Part shown: one piece after another, positions 7,974 to 16,888 of the stretch
How positions within the stretch are numbered: the stretch's first letter is position 1
How the letters are laid out: each line of letters starts with the position of its first letter
From: an uncultured Fidelibacterota bacterium
Lineage (GTDB): Bacteria > Fidelibacterota > Marinisomatia > Marinisomatales > Marinisomataceae
Assembly (NCBI GenBank): GCA_902629855.1
Contig: CACOSI010000001.1
Location: forward strand, 155,846 to 219,845
Direction of reading: 5' to 3'
Length of the DNA: 64,000 bases
Position numbers and translations under genes: made by a program
Notes under the pieces: generated by a model
Told to the model about the DNA's origin: nothing
Seen by the model: only the letters and a program-made list of their open reading frames with translations
Database searches by the model: none

Positions 7974-9078
7974 TAATTTCCTCTCCCAAAAAAGGCACAT
8001 TTCTCTTTCTGATTATTCCACCGCCAATACATACATCATTTTCATCATACAAGACAATAGATTGACCGCAAGTAATAGCCTTAATTTTATGATCAAATTT
8101 AACATAACATTCATTTTGATTTGATGATAATATTTTACATGAATGGTCTACATCTCGATATCTTACTTTTGCCTTATATTTAATTTTTGATGTTTTTTTA
8201 TTATCTATGTTCCAAAACATGTTATCAGCTAATAATTCATCAGAAAAAAGAGCTGGATGATCTGATCCTTGTGCAACATATACAATATTTTTCTCTATGT
8301 TTTTTTTAAAAACATACCATGGTTTATCAAATGCAGAATTTTTTGCTCCAATTCCTAAACCTTTTCTTTGCCCAACAGTAAAATACATATGTCCATCATG
8401 TACACCAATATCTTGTCCGTCAACAGTTATAATTTTACCTTTTTTAGACTTTAAAAATTTTCCAACAAAGTCATTATACTTTCTTTCACCTATAAAACAA
8501 ATTCCAGTACTATCTTTTTTTTCAAAGGTAATTAACGAATTTTTTTCAGCTATCTTTCTGACATCTTTTTTATTGATTTCTCCTAATGGTAATTCAAGAT
8601 TTTTTATAATTTTATTATCAAGCTGGTAAAGGAAATATGACTGATCTTTGTTTTCATCTACAGCTTTTTTTATAAAGAATGAATTATTTTTCTCAAAGAC
8701 TCTCGCATAATGTCCCGATGCAATTTTTTTGGCTCCAATTTTACGTGCATAATTTTTAAAAACATCAAATTTGATTTCCTTGTTGCATAAAACATCTGGA
8801 TTTGGAGTGAAACCTTCGATATGATCTTGAATAAATCTACTAAAAACTCTTTCTTTATATTCTTTTGTATAATTTATTTTTTTTAGACTTATATCAAGTT
8901 TTTTACAAACTGCAATAGCATCAGCATAATCATCTTCAGAATTACAAATAGCATTTTTATCATCCCAATTTTTCATGAAAATGGCATGAACATCATAGCC
9001 CTTTTCTTTCAACAAAAGTGCAGCAACAGAACTATCTACTCCACCACTCATTCCCAACACTATTTTTTCTTTTTTCAT
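7966..9078 (-). CDS. mnmA: tRNA-specific 2-thiouridylase MnmA
   Basis: 370 residues. Thiolates U34 of tRNAs for Lys, Glu and Gln. Visible are the PP-loop ATP motif 'GMSGGVDSSVAALLL' (residues 9-23), the first catalytic Cys98 in 'NPDVLCNK', the second catalytic Cys194 in 'DSTGICFIGER', and 'TVGQRKGLGIG'. The C-terminal beta-barrel ends with 'CIGGGII'. Length is standard. It is the first gene of the minus-strand operon and is divergent from the PfkB kinase, with only 21 bases between the two starts. Confidence 0.97.
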   Translation of the reverse strand: MKKEKIVLGMSGGVDSSVAALLLKEKGYDVHAIFMKNWDDKNAICNSEDDYADAIAVCKKLDISLKKINYTKEYKERVFSRFIQDHIEGFTPNPDVLCNKEIKFDVFKNYARKIGAKKIASGHYARVFEKNNSFFIKKAVDENKDQSYFLYQLDNKIIKNLELPLGEINKKDVRKIAEKNSLITFEKKDSTGICFIGERKYNDFVGKFLKSKKGKIITVDGQDIGVHDGHMYFTVGQRKGLGIGAKNSAFDKPWYVFKKNIEKNIVYVAQGSDHPALFSDELLADNMFWNIDNKKTSKIKYKAKVRYRDVDHSCKILSSNQNECYVKFDHKIKAITCGQSIVLYDENDVCIGGGIIRKRNVPFLGEEING

Positions 9079-9099
9079 TTTTTATATATCATTATCTTA

Positions 9100-10017
9100 A
9101 TGAAAAATTTAATGAGTTCAAATCAATCACACAGCGCAATTATTTTTGGTTCGATTAGCATAGATCACATTGAAAATGTACATGGATCTTATGATAAAAT
9201 TCTTGGCGGCTCTGCAGCATATGCACTTTTAGCTAATCCCAAAAAAACTTGTGAACTTGTTGGTGTCGTTGGAAATGATTTCTCTAATAAACATTTCAAA
9301 ATGCTAAACGAGCATTCAATTTCTACTGAAAGTTTAACACAAACTAGAGGTAATACATTCTGTTGGGGAGGAAAGTACGAAGACGATTTTTCTAGGCGTC
9401 AAACTCTTTATGTCGATGCCGGAGTTTCAGATTCATACATTCCAAAACTTTCAGAGAACTCAAAGAATTGCCAATATCTTTTGTTAGGAAACACTGCGCC
9501 TCACTTACAAATGAATTTGCTTAAACAAATGAACTCTAAGCCTTTTGTAATGCTAGATACATTTCAACTATATATAGATATTGCAAATCAAGAACTAAAA
9601 GATCTAATTAAGTTAACTGATCTTCTGTGTATCAACTTTAACGAGGCTGTATCTTTATCGGAATTAGTTAATCCATCAATTGATGATATGGCAAAAGAAA
9701 TTCTTAAACTTGGGCCTAAAAGCTTAATTATAAAAGATGGAGAGAATGGGTCTACTTTTTTTGATGCTGAAAAAAAGTTTTCAATTAAAGCTTTTCCAAT
9801 AGAAAAAGTCATGGATACAACAGGGGCAGGTGACGCATATATAGGTGGAATTCTCCTGGGTAAGACAAGAGGTATGAATACTTTTGAATCTATGAAAATG
9901 GGAGCTGTTATGGCATCTTTCTGTATTGAAGGAATAGGAACAGAAGGGTTGCTTAAGGTAAAAGAGGACGACATTTCTAAAAGAAAACTTTGGATGGATC
10001 AAAACCATACTTCTTGA
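9100..10017 (+). CDS. PfkB-family sugar or nucleoside kinase
   Basis: 305 residues from ATG 9100; the open frame continues upstream to 8986 but that part is inside mnmA and is not protein-like. Ribokinase fold: N-terminal 'IIFGSISIDHI', the substrate-side glycine motif 'ILGGSAAYAL', and the PfkB signature 'MDTTGAGDAYIGGIL' with the catalytic Asp in GAGD. Closest in feel to the adenosine-kinase/ribokinase-like group, but the substrate is not clear. A TATCAT box at 9087-9092 is 7 bases before the ATG, so the mRNA may be nearly leaderless. Followed by a TPR gene on the same strand. Confidence 0.85.
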   Translation: MKNLMSSNQSHSAIIFGSISIDHIENVHGSYDKILGGSAAYALLANPKKTCELVGVVGNDFSNKHFKMLNEHSISTESLTQTRGNTFCWGGKYEDDFSRRQTLYVDAGVSDSYIPKLSENSKNCQYLLLGNTAPHLQMNLLKQMNSKPFVMLDTFQLYIDIANQELKDLIKLTDLLCINFNEAVSLSELVNPSIDDMAKEILKLGPKSLIIKDGENGSTFFDAEKKFSIKAFPIEKVMDTTGAGDAYIGGILLGKTRGMNTFESMKMGAVMASFCIEGIGTEGLLKVKEDDISKRKLWMDQNHTS

Positions 10018-10069
10018 TAACTCTTTATAATAATACTAACTTGCTAAGCAACATAAGGGAGATAATTTT

Positions 10070-11176
10070 ATGAATCTTTTTAAAAATTTAACTACTACAA
10101 TAATATTTACGACATTTCTTTTTGCTGGACAAGATTTAGAATCTGCAAAGATTAGGCTCAAAGATAAAGAATGGGGAAAAGCAGAAGAATATCTTATTAA
10201 AGCACTTGATCATCCCAAAGATAAATGGGAGGCAGCTTACCATTTAGGTGACAAAATATACCCAAGAAAACAAGACTGGGCTTTAGTTAAGAAGTATATG
10301 GACATAGCATCAACTGCTCCAAGTAACTTAAAAATCCGCCCAACAAGAAATGACAGAAAAATTCCTATTAGTCAGGCAATTACAGCATCTTTAACTAAAA
10401 GCTATAATCTTATATATTATAAGGCATCTGGCTATCTTTCTCTTCTTAATAGAGCTGCTTCTTTAGAGCAAAGAGACGCTCTTGTAGAACAAGCAATAAA
10501 AACATCTATGGATGCAAAAGATCTCGATCCAGCTCAGCCTGGTGCATATGCATTAGTAGCACTCTATTCATCCGTAAAAGGAGATAAGGAGTCAACAATT
10601 AAATATTTAGATATGGGCTTAGCTTTGGAAGACATCCCTACGGAAACGAGAATTGCATTACTAGTTAGCGCTGGCCAAAGTGTTGTTAGACTTGGTGAAT
10701 TCGATAAGGGCTTAGAATATTATGAGGAAGCATTATCTATAAACCCTGATGAACCTACGGCATTGAAAAGCTTAGGTGCACTCTATTTAGCAAGAGATGA
10801 TTTTGATTCAGCTTTAAAAAATCTTGACCTAGCGATTGAAAAAACAGATGATGATAAGGAGCTTGTAGATCTATTTTTCAATAGAGGTCTTGTTTACTTG
10901 AAAATGGAAGATTTTGAAGAAGCAGAGTATAACTTCGAAGAAGCATATTTTTTAGCTCCAGATGATGTCGAAGCTTTATTGGGTCTTGCAAAAGCATTAG
11001 AGCAAGCCGAAAGGTGGAGAAAGTCCAGAAATTACTATATGGAGTTAATTGATAAAGATCCGAACGATGCGCAATATTATTACGGAGTATATAGAACTTA
11101 CTTTGGTGAGGGAAGACTTGAGGATGCGCAAGAATATTTACAAAAAGCAACCCAGCTTAGAAATAGCGGGAATTAG
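10070..11176 (+). CDS. Exported TPR-repeat protein
   Basis: 368 residues. It has a Sec signal peptide (hydrophobic 'TTTIIFTTFLFAG') with Gln21 as the likely first mature residue. The rest is a string of about seven tetratricopeptide-like helical pairs, best seen near residues 210-350 ('YYEEALSINPDEPTALKSLG', 'NRGLVYLKMEDFEEAEYNFE'). Probably a periplasmic scaffold with unknown partners. A good ribosome site (AAGGGAG) lies 9 bases before the ATG. It ends in a 4-base overlap with the convergent lipoprotein gene. Confidence 0.85.
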   Translation: MNLFKNLTTTIIFTTFLFAGQDLESAKIRLKDKEWGKAEEYLIKALDHPKDKWEAAYHLGDKIYPRKQDWALVKKYMDIASTAPSNLKIRPTRNDRKIPISQAITASLTKSYNLIYYKASGYLSLLNRAASLEQRDALVEQAIKTSMDAKDLDPAQPGAYALVALYSSVKGDKESTIKYLDMGLALEDIPTETRIALLVSAGQSVVRLGEFDKGLEYYEEALSINPDEPTALKSLGALYLARDDFDSALKNLDLAIEKTDDDKELVDLFFNRGLVYLKMEDFEEAEYNFEEAYFLAPDDVEALLGLAKALEQAERWRKSRNYYMELIDKDPNDAQYYYGVYRTYFGEGRLEDAQEYLQKATQLRNSGN

Positions 11177-12132
11177 TAAATAGACATTCCTGTTGTATCT
11201 GAATAAAAATTGCTCAAGGCACTAACAAGCATTCTCCCAAGTGCTAAATAAGCATATGGGCTATCTCTATGATTTAAGTATGGGGTTGATAAGTCCATTG
11301 CTCCTATTTGAGATGTAGAATTATGACTCCCGTATGTTGATAAAGTATATCCACCAGAATTATAGTTTTCATCACCAGGTACTGGAAAATCTGGGCTCGG
11401 TGTTACATCAAAAGTATAATAAATTGGCTTGCAACAATTTTGGTCCATAATTCTTTTACCAATACTATCAAATCCTCGCACAAGTTCGTGAAAAGAAGAA
11501 GAAGATATTGATGATAAATAAGATATACTTGATTGGGACTGTGAATTATCTAAAATATTATCTGATGAGTTAAATACTTCTTTTGATATATTAAAACCCA
11601 TTTCAATGATCTGGTTATCATCATCATGACTAACAAGATTTAACAAAATTCCAGTATCAAAGTTTGCTTCGATGGAATCAATTGCAACACCAATATAAGT
11701 ATGATACCTGTTAAAGTAAGATGTCGCAAAAGAATTTTCTGCTCCAATTGAGGGCGGAGAGTCTGGATCCATTCTTGATCTATCAATATTATTCAAAATT
11801 ACGTGTGGGAATAAGCCGTTTGACTCATCTATAAATCCATTATAAAAATATTGTGCAATACCTTGAGTATTTTCAGCTCTTGTACTATCCCCACTTCTTG
11901 GAGGAATAGTATTTGGTATGCTAGTTCCATCGTGTGGAACTGTAATAATAATTGGAGTGTTACCAACATAATATTGTACAAAACCATCAACATCAGATAT
12001 AATCTCTCCTGGAGTAAATTTTACTTCTGGGGTTGGTAATGTTGATTGTTCTATTCTGTTATTATCAGAACAACTGAATAAAATAACTGAAATAAAAAAA
12101 TATAAATTAATATGTAATAGCTTCTTTGCCAT
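11173..12132 (-). CDS. Lipoprotein related to N-formylglutamate amidohydrolase
   Basis: 319 residues. The start is ATG 12132 because it has a GGGGAG ribosome site; a longer frame begins at 12156. Residues 1-21 form a lipoprotein signal ending 'ISVILFSC'. The body has features of the N-formylglutamate amidohydrolase (FGase) fold: 'IIITVPHDGTSIP' resembles the PHxG metal site, and 'VILNNIDRSRMDPD' resembles the 'N..R..D.N' motif. 'YFNRYHTYI' follows. The match is by eye and distant, so the substrate is unknown. It overlaps the end of the gamma-glutamyltransferase gene by 26 bases and is translated with it, suggesting shared work on glutamyl or acyl-amino-acid compounds outside the inner membrane. 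Confidence 0.6.
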   Translation of the reverse strand: MAKKLLHINLYFFISVILFSCSDNNRIEQSTLPTPEVKFTPGEIISDVDGFVQYYVGNTPIIITVPHDGTSIPNTIPPRSGDSTRAENTQGIAQYFYNGFIDESNGLFPHVILNNIDRSRMDPDSPPSIGAENSFATSYFNRYHTYIGVAIDSIEANFDTGILLNLVSHDDDNQIIEMGFNISKEVFNSSDNILDNSQSQSSISYLSSISSSSFHELVRGFDSIGKRIMDQNCCKPIYYTFDVTPSPDFPVPGDENYNSGGYTLSTYGSHNSTSQIGAMDLSTPYLNHRDSPYAYLALGRMLVSALSNFYSDTTGMSIY

Positions 12133-13882
12133 TGTATTCTCCCCTTTTATCAGCACCAGTTATGAAAGTACCATCTTTCCTTTGAATACCATGAGCTCGT
12201 GCTAAATCTGTAGTTTCTTTGTAAAATTTATGCTTTAAATCTTTTAACTGCTTCATAGTTTTTGAATTTAAAGATTTCTTTTCGTAAAAAATTAAATCAG
12301 GAATCCATTGTGAATGAGTTCTTGGATGATCAATCGCCTTCTGAATTGTAAGATCGTGATCAATGACACTTAAAATTATTTGTAAAACAGCAGTAATTAT
12401 TCGTGAACCACCCGCAGCACCTAGTGTAAGAATAGTTTCACCTTTTTCATTAATTACCAAAGTGGGTGACATTGAACTCAATGGTCTTTTGTAAGGCTCA
12501 ATAGCATTTGCTTTATCTCCAACTAAGCCAAAAGCGTTTGGAACATTTGGTTTTGCGGAGAAATCATCCATTTCGTTATTGAGTAAAAATCCTGCACCAT
12601 CAACAATTTTTTTATTCCCATAACTAAAATTAATAGTTGTAGTAATTCCTGCAGTATTACCATATTTATCCATAACAGAATAATGAGTTGTTTCATTACT
12701 TTCGGCAAATTGATGTCCAGCAGCGATTTCATCACTAGGTGTAGCTTCATTTAACGAAATTAACTTTAGTCTTTCTTTTGCATATTTTTTTGATATTAAT
12801 ATTTCTATCGGATTATCCCAAAAGTCTGGATCACCCAAATGAATAGATCGGTCAGCATAAGCTAATCTCTGAACTTCAGTTAGTAAGTGTACAAATTCTG
12901 AAGAGTTTCTTTTCATTTCAGCAATATTAAAATTTTCTAACATGTTAAGCATTTGAACTAAAAGAGTACCACCTGAACTAGGTGGCCCCATTGATGCTAT
13001 AACATAATTTTTATATGTTCCAATAATTGGAACTCTGTATTTAGATTCATACTTGATTAAGTCATCCTTGGAAATAAGCCCACCATTCTTTTGCATTTCA
13101 TTAACAATTAAATCAGCAGTTACTCCTTGATAAAAACCCATTCTACCATTAATCGCTATTCTTTCTAGAGTTTTAGATAAATCCTTCTGAACAAAAATAT
13201 CGCCTTCCTTCCATATATCAATTGCATCAAGTCTTTCTTTATATTCTTTTTCTTCAATATCGTTATTTGTAAATCTTTTTTTAAGTGATAAAACCTCATC
13301 ATTGCTATTAATAAAGATATCTGTTGATCCTTTATCTTCAAGAAATTCAAATTTATAATTATCGAAACTATAAGCAGCGGCTTCTTCCAATGGAAAACCA
13401 TTTTTAGCAAGTATAATTGCAGGCTCAATAATTTGTTGTAACGTAAATTTACCAGAACCATAGTCTTCAAATATCTTTATTAATCCATCAACAGTACCCG
13501 GTACACCTGAGGATTTATGTGAATATAAAGCTATTTCTTTATCATAGTTTTCATTCTCATCTAAAAACATTTTTTCAAATGAAGATCTAGGGGCTTTTTC
13601 TCGAAAATCTAAGCTTATTATTTCACCAGAAGAAGTTCGAGCAACTAAAAAACCTCCTCCACCCAAGTTGCCATTAGCAGGAGAGGTGACAGCCAGTGCA
13701 AAACCCGTAGCAACTAAAGCGTCAAAGGCGTTTCCCCCTTGTTTAAGTACATTAACTCCGACTTGAGAAGCTATTTTTGAAGTGCTTGATACTGCACCAT
13801 TTTTGTTAGCTACATTTTTACTGCAGCTTCCCAAAAATATTATAAAACAGACAAGAATATTCAATAGTATATTTTTCTTCAT
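12107..13882 (-). CDS. ggt: Gamma-glutamyltransferase, lipoprotein
   Basis: 591 residues. Cleaves gamma-glutamyl bonds, e.g. of glutathione, after self-processing into two subunits. A lipoprotein signal (residues 1-20, 'FIIFLGSC') places it on the periplasmic side of a membrane. The nucleophile Thr399 starts the small subunit at 'THYSVMDKYGN'. Other family motifs are 'GNLGGGGFLVA', 'REKAPRSS', 'MGPPSSGGTLL', 'NEMDDFS', 'PLSSMSPTLV' and 'LGAAGGSRI'. Length is normal and all key motifs are present. It is the first gene of a two-gene unit with the FGase-like lipoprotein. Confidence 0.95.
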   Translation of the reverse strand: MKKNILLNILVCFIIFLGSCSKNVANKNGAVSSTSKIASQVGVNVLKQGGNAFDALVATGFALAVTSPANGNLGGGGFLVARTSSGEIISLDFREKAPRSSFEKMFLDENENYDKEIALYSHKSSGVPGTVDGLIKIFEDYGSGKFTLQQIIEPAIILAKNGFPLEEAAAYSFDNYKFEFLEDKGSTDIFINSNDEVLSLKKRFTNNDIEEKEYKERLDAIDIWKEGDIFVQKDLSKTLERIAINGRMGFYQGVTADLIVNEMQKNGGLISKDDLIKYESKYRVPIIGTYKNYVIASMGPPSSGGTLLVQMLNMLENFNIAEMKRNSSEFVHLLTEVQRLAYADRSIHLGDPDFWDNPIEILISKKYAKERLKLISLNEATPSDEIAAGHQFAESNETTHYSVMDKYGNTAGITTTINFSYGNKKIVDGAGFLLNNEMDDFSAKPNVPNAFGLVGDKANAIEPYKRPLSSMSPTLVINEKGETILTLGAAGGSRIITAVLQIILSVIDHDLTIQKAIDHPRTHSQWIPDLIFYEKKSLNSKTMKQLKDLKHKFYKETTDLARAHGIQRKDGTFITGADKRGEYNGKEAITY

Positions 13883-13907
13883 AGCATTGTATTTGGTTAA
13901 AGCTAAT

Positions 13908-13938
13908 AAAAAGCCTCTACAAAAAGTAGAGGCTTTTT
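13908..13938 (-). terminator. Intrinsic terminator after the TonB receptor gene
   Basis: AAAAAGCCTCTAC (13908-13920), a 5-base loop AAAAA, then GTAGAGGCTTTTT (13926-13938). The stem is 13 bp and perfect, with a T run on both strands, so it can end transcription of the receptor gene. It begins 26 bases after that gene's stop codon. Confidence 0.85.
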
Positions 13939-13964
13939 ATAAATAAGATATCTAAAAATATATC

Positions 13965-16757
13965 TTAAAGCGCCATGTCTAAACGTGTGTAAACGTATCG
14001 ACCATTAAATCCAAAAGGACTATATCCTGAATGTTGGAAAATTCCGTTGAAACTGTTTCTTTTGACAGTTTTATCAGGATAAACATCAAATAAGTTGTTA
14101 GCACCAATTGCCATTCTTACTTGACTATTTAACTGGAATCCATATTCCATATCCATTGTCCATTTTGAGCTTAATGTTTGGTCTCTTGCTTCGGAACTTG
14201 CAGGAATTCCTACTTCACCCCATCTAGTCATTTTCGCGACTAATGTAGATGTTGGTTTCTGCAGCGTAGCTGAGAATTGGAAATTGCTTTTTGGTGATGC
14301 AACTTCATATCTCATTGTGTTAGCACGTCCTTGAAGTAAACTTGTAGTATATGCTGCTAACTCAGCTGGTGTTCCTACTTCATCTTCATTTGTAATTTCA
14401 GTCTCATTGAAGTTCATTGCTGCTTTAAGTAGTAATGAACCACCGGCTACATCTTCTCTCATAGTAGCAACGATGTCAAGACCATTGGTTTCTGTATCAA
14501 TACCATTAAAGAAGTATCTACCTGCCGCAGCTGGCACACCTCTTTCAGCAAAGAAAGTAACCATATCTGAAGATGTTCCTGAACCTCTAAAAGTTTCACT
14601 CATACTAATACGATCTTCAACAGTAATCATATACGCATCGATAGATAGTGAGAATCTATCATCTTTGTATGTCATACCAGCAGAAAGATTTGTAGAAGTT
14701 TCCGGTTCAAGATCTTGTGCTCCAAGAGCTCTAGCTGCTTCTGTGTCAACAGGGAAGGTTCCAACTTCTAGAGGAACTCCATCAATAAAGTTTGTTGCGA
14801 TTGATGAGAAGTACGCTTCTTGAAGTGCTGGTGCTCTAAATCCAGTACTGAAAGAACCTCTAGCAGCAACTCCATCTTGAATTTCATATCTCATTGCAAT
14901 TTTACCATTTGTTGTTGAACCAAAGTCGCTATAGTTTTCAGTTCTTAATGCAACATCAAGTAGTAAATCATCTCTCAAATTACCACTCATTTCTGCATAG
15001 ACACTGAAAGCGTCTCTGTCACGATCTTGTTCGTTAGCAGGAGCTAAGCCAGGTAAACATTGACAACCTACTGCTGCAGAAGCACCAGCATTTGGTCCGT
15101 CTAATACATCAAAACCAAAGTCTGCATAACCAGCTTCTTCACCAGCTTCAATTGTGTAGTTTTCCATACGCATTTCAGCACCCATAGCAACATTTACAGG
15201 ACCTTGAAAACCTTGAAGATCCATAGTTGTGCTAACATCATAATTAATAGTAGTTTGAGAATAACCTAAGGTACCTAAGTCAAATTCAGACTGTTGATAC
15301 TGACTTGTACCAGCAGTTGCATTATGACTATTTTGCATACCCCAAGCAAATTCATTACTACCTGTTGTAACACTTACATCGTAAGCCATTCCATTATTCA
15401 TTAGACCTTTCATACCAACAGCCATTGAAGTGTCTGTCAATTCAGGGCTAATAAGTGGTAAGAATCCATCTGGATACCATGCACGAAGTGTACGATTATC
15501 CTGTGCTCTTCTGTAGTAACATCCACTTTCACCATCACGTGTATTCATTCCACCAAATGTATAGAATGTACCACGCTCTGTTGGGAAACTACCATTCCAC
15601 ATTAAGCTTACTTGCTCAAATGCTCCAGCACCTATACGATGATTTTCTCTGTCGAATGCTTTTTCTTTTTCATCCATGCCAGCGAAGTATTGTCTTCGTG
15701 GGTCAAGACCAGCACGATTTGTACGGCCACCATCACGAAATTGTCCGCTAACATATAGATTTCCACCAAAGAGACTTAAGCCATTTCCAGCATGAACAAT
15801 TAAGTTCCTACCATCTGTTTTATCAACAGTCTCAACTCCTGGACGAGCCCAACCTCTAGCAGCAGTGTATGGAAGATATCCAACACCATTATCAGAAGCA
15901 TTTTCGTCTAGATCCCAACCGTAAGTTGAATCGTCTTGACCGTCAATAAAGCCTTCACCGGCTTTATAACCTCTTTCAAACTCTGATAGATTTTGACCAT
16001 AAGTAACACTTAAGTCAGCACCACCAGTTTCTTTTAAAATTATATTAATAACCCCTGCAACAGCATCTGAACCGTATTGAGCGGCAGCACCATCACGAAG
16101 CACTTCGATTTTTTCGATAGCGCTAGCAGGGATTGCATTTAAGTCTACTTGAGTTGAACCACGTCCTACTGAACCATTAACGTGAACTAAAGCACCTTGG
16201 TGACGTCTTTTACCATTTACAAGTACAAGAGTCTGATTAGGAGCCATACCTCTCAATGTCGCAGGTCTCATATGGTCTGAACCATCAGTAATGTATCCAC
16301 GTGGAGCATTATAAGATGGAATCAAACTTTGCAGCAATTCATTAGTTTCAGTGAAACCAGCTGCACGAATTTCAAGCTCAGTAATAACTTCTACTGGAAC
16401 TGCCTGATCATCCACATTTCTTGCAAAACGTGAACCAAGAACAGAAACTGCATTACCAGCAACTGCACTTGATGCTAATGAAAAATTAGCAGTAGCAGCA
16501 CCATCTACACTTACAGAAACACTTGCAGATTCATATCCAATGTATGAAGCAGTAACTGTATAAGTTCCGCTCGCAACACCGTCGACTGAATATGATCCAT
16601 CAGCTCCTGTTGCAGCACCAGATGAAGTACCTTCTACAGTAACATTTGCTCCAAATAGTGCATTACCATCTGAATCAGTAACGGTACCTGAAACTGATTG
16701 AGCAAACATTAAACTAGAAAATAATACTAGTGCTATCATGTTATATAGCTTTCTCAT
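13965..16757 (-). CDS. TonB-dependent outer-membrane receptor
   Basis: 930 residues from ATG 16757, which has the ribosome site AAAGGAAAAAC; an in-frame ATG at 16781 adds 8 residues without one. Signal peptide residues 1-19 with Gln20 as first mature residue. Residues 20-100 form a carboxypeptidase-regulatory-like beta domain ('VSGTVTDSDGNALFGANVTV'). The plug domain follows ('LRGMAPNQTLVLVNGKRRH', 'IEKIEVLRDGAAAQYGSDA', 'GVINIIL'), then the 22-strand barrel. The ligand is unknown; iron chelates or organic oligomers are both possible. The gene is visibly richer in G+C than its neighbours. It has its own promoter (16838-16866) and terminator, which suggests strong, separate expression. Confidence 0.93.
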   Translation of the reverse strand: MRKLYNMIALVLFSSLMFAQSVSGTVTDSDGNALFGANVTVEGTSSGAATGADGSYSVDGVASGTYTVTASYIGYESASVSVSVDGAATANFSLASSAVAGNAVSVLGSRFARNVDDQAVPVEVITELEIRAAGFTETNELLQSLIPSYNAPRGYITDGSDHMRPATLRGMAPNQTLVLVNGKRRHQGALVHVNGSVGRGSTQVDLNAIPASAIEKIEVLRDGAAAQYGSDAVAGVINIILKETGGADLSVTYGQNLSEFERGYKAGEGFIDGQDDSTYGWDLDENASDNGVGYLPYTAARGWARPGVETVDKTDGRNLIVHAGNGLSLFGGNLYVSGQFRDGGRTNRAGLDPRRQYFAGMDEKEKAFDRENHRIGAGAFEQVSLMWNGSFPTERGTFYTFGGMNTRDGESGCYYRRAQDNRTLRAWYPDGFLPLISPELTDTSMAVGMKGLMNNGMAYDVSVTTGSNEFAWGMQNSHNATAGTSQYQQSEFDLGTLGYSQTTINYDVSTTMDLQGFQGPVNVAMGAEMRMENYTIEAGEEAGYADFGFDVLDGPNAGASAAVGCQCLPGLAPANEQDRDRDAFSVYAEMSGNLRDDLLLDVALRTENYSDFGSTTNGKIAMRYEIQDGVAARGSFSTGFRAPALQEAYFSSIATNFIDGVPLEVGTFPVDTEAARALGAQDLEPETSTNLSAGMTYKDDRFSLSIDAYMITVEDRISMSETFRGSGTSSDMVTFFAERGVPAAAGRYFFNGIDTETNGLDIVATMREDVAGGSLLLKAAMNFNETEITNEDEVGTPAELAAYTTSLLQGRANTMRYEVASPKSNFQFSATLQKPTSTLVAKMTRWGEVGIPASSEARDQTLSSKWTMDMEYGFQLNSQVRMAIGANNLFDVYPDKTVKRNSFNGIFQHSGYSPFGFNGRYVYTRLDMAL

Positions 16758-16792
16758 TGTTTTTCCTTTGTTTATGTACATATTAAATCATT

Positions 16793-16817
16793 GGTACGTA
16801 CCTCTATAAGTAGGTAC
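16793..16817 (-). promoter_or_regulatory. Palindromic leader element of the TonB receptor mRNA
   Basis: Contains the 10-bp palindrome GGTACGTACC (16793-16802) and an inverted repeat GTACCT/AGGTAC (16798-16803 and 16812-16817) with an 8-base loop. It lies downstream of the predicted transcription start and 36 bases before the ATG, so it could be an operator or a small mRNA hairpin. Confidence 0.4.
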
Positions 16818-16837
16818 AATATACCCTTAGTTTGCAT

Positions 16838-16866
16838 AATCTAGGAGAAAGTGTACTTTATGTCAA
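16838..16866 (-). promoter_or_regulatory. Sigma70-type promoter of the TonB receptor gene
   Basis: On the minus strand TTGACA (16866-16861), a 17-base spacer, and TAGATT (16843-16838). This is a near-consensus housekeeping promoter. Transcription would start near 16831, giving a leader of about 73 bases. Confidence 0.7.
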
Positions 16867-16888
16867 TCTTTTAAAGAGGAGGGTAGAG

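Noticed and set aside
8986-9099. N-terminal extension of the PfkB kinase
   Set aside because: The added 38 residues lie inside the mnmA coding region on the other strand and have Phe/His runs not seen in the family; the family domain starts after ATG 9100.
15455-15751. 98-residue plus-strand open frame inside the TonB receptor gene
   Set aside because: His- and Tyr-rich antisense shadow of a conserved coding region, with no ribosome site or family motif.
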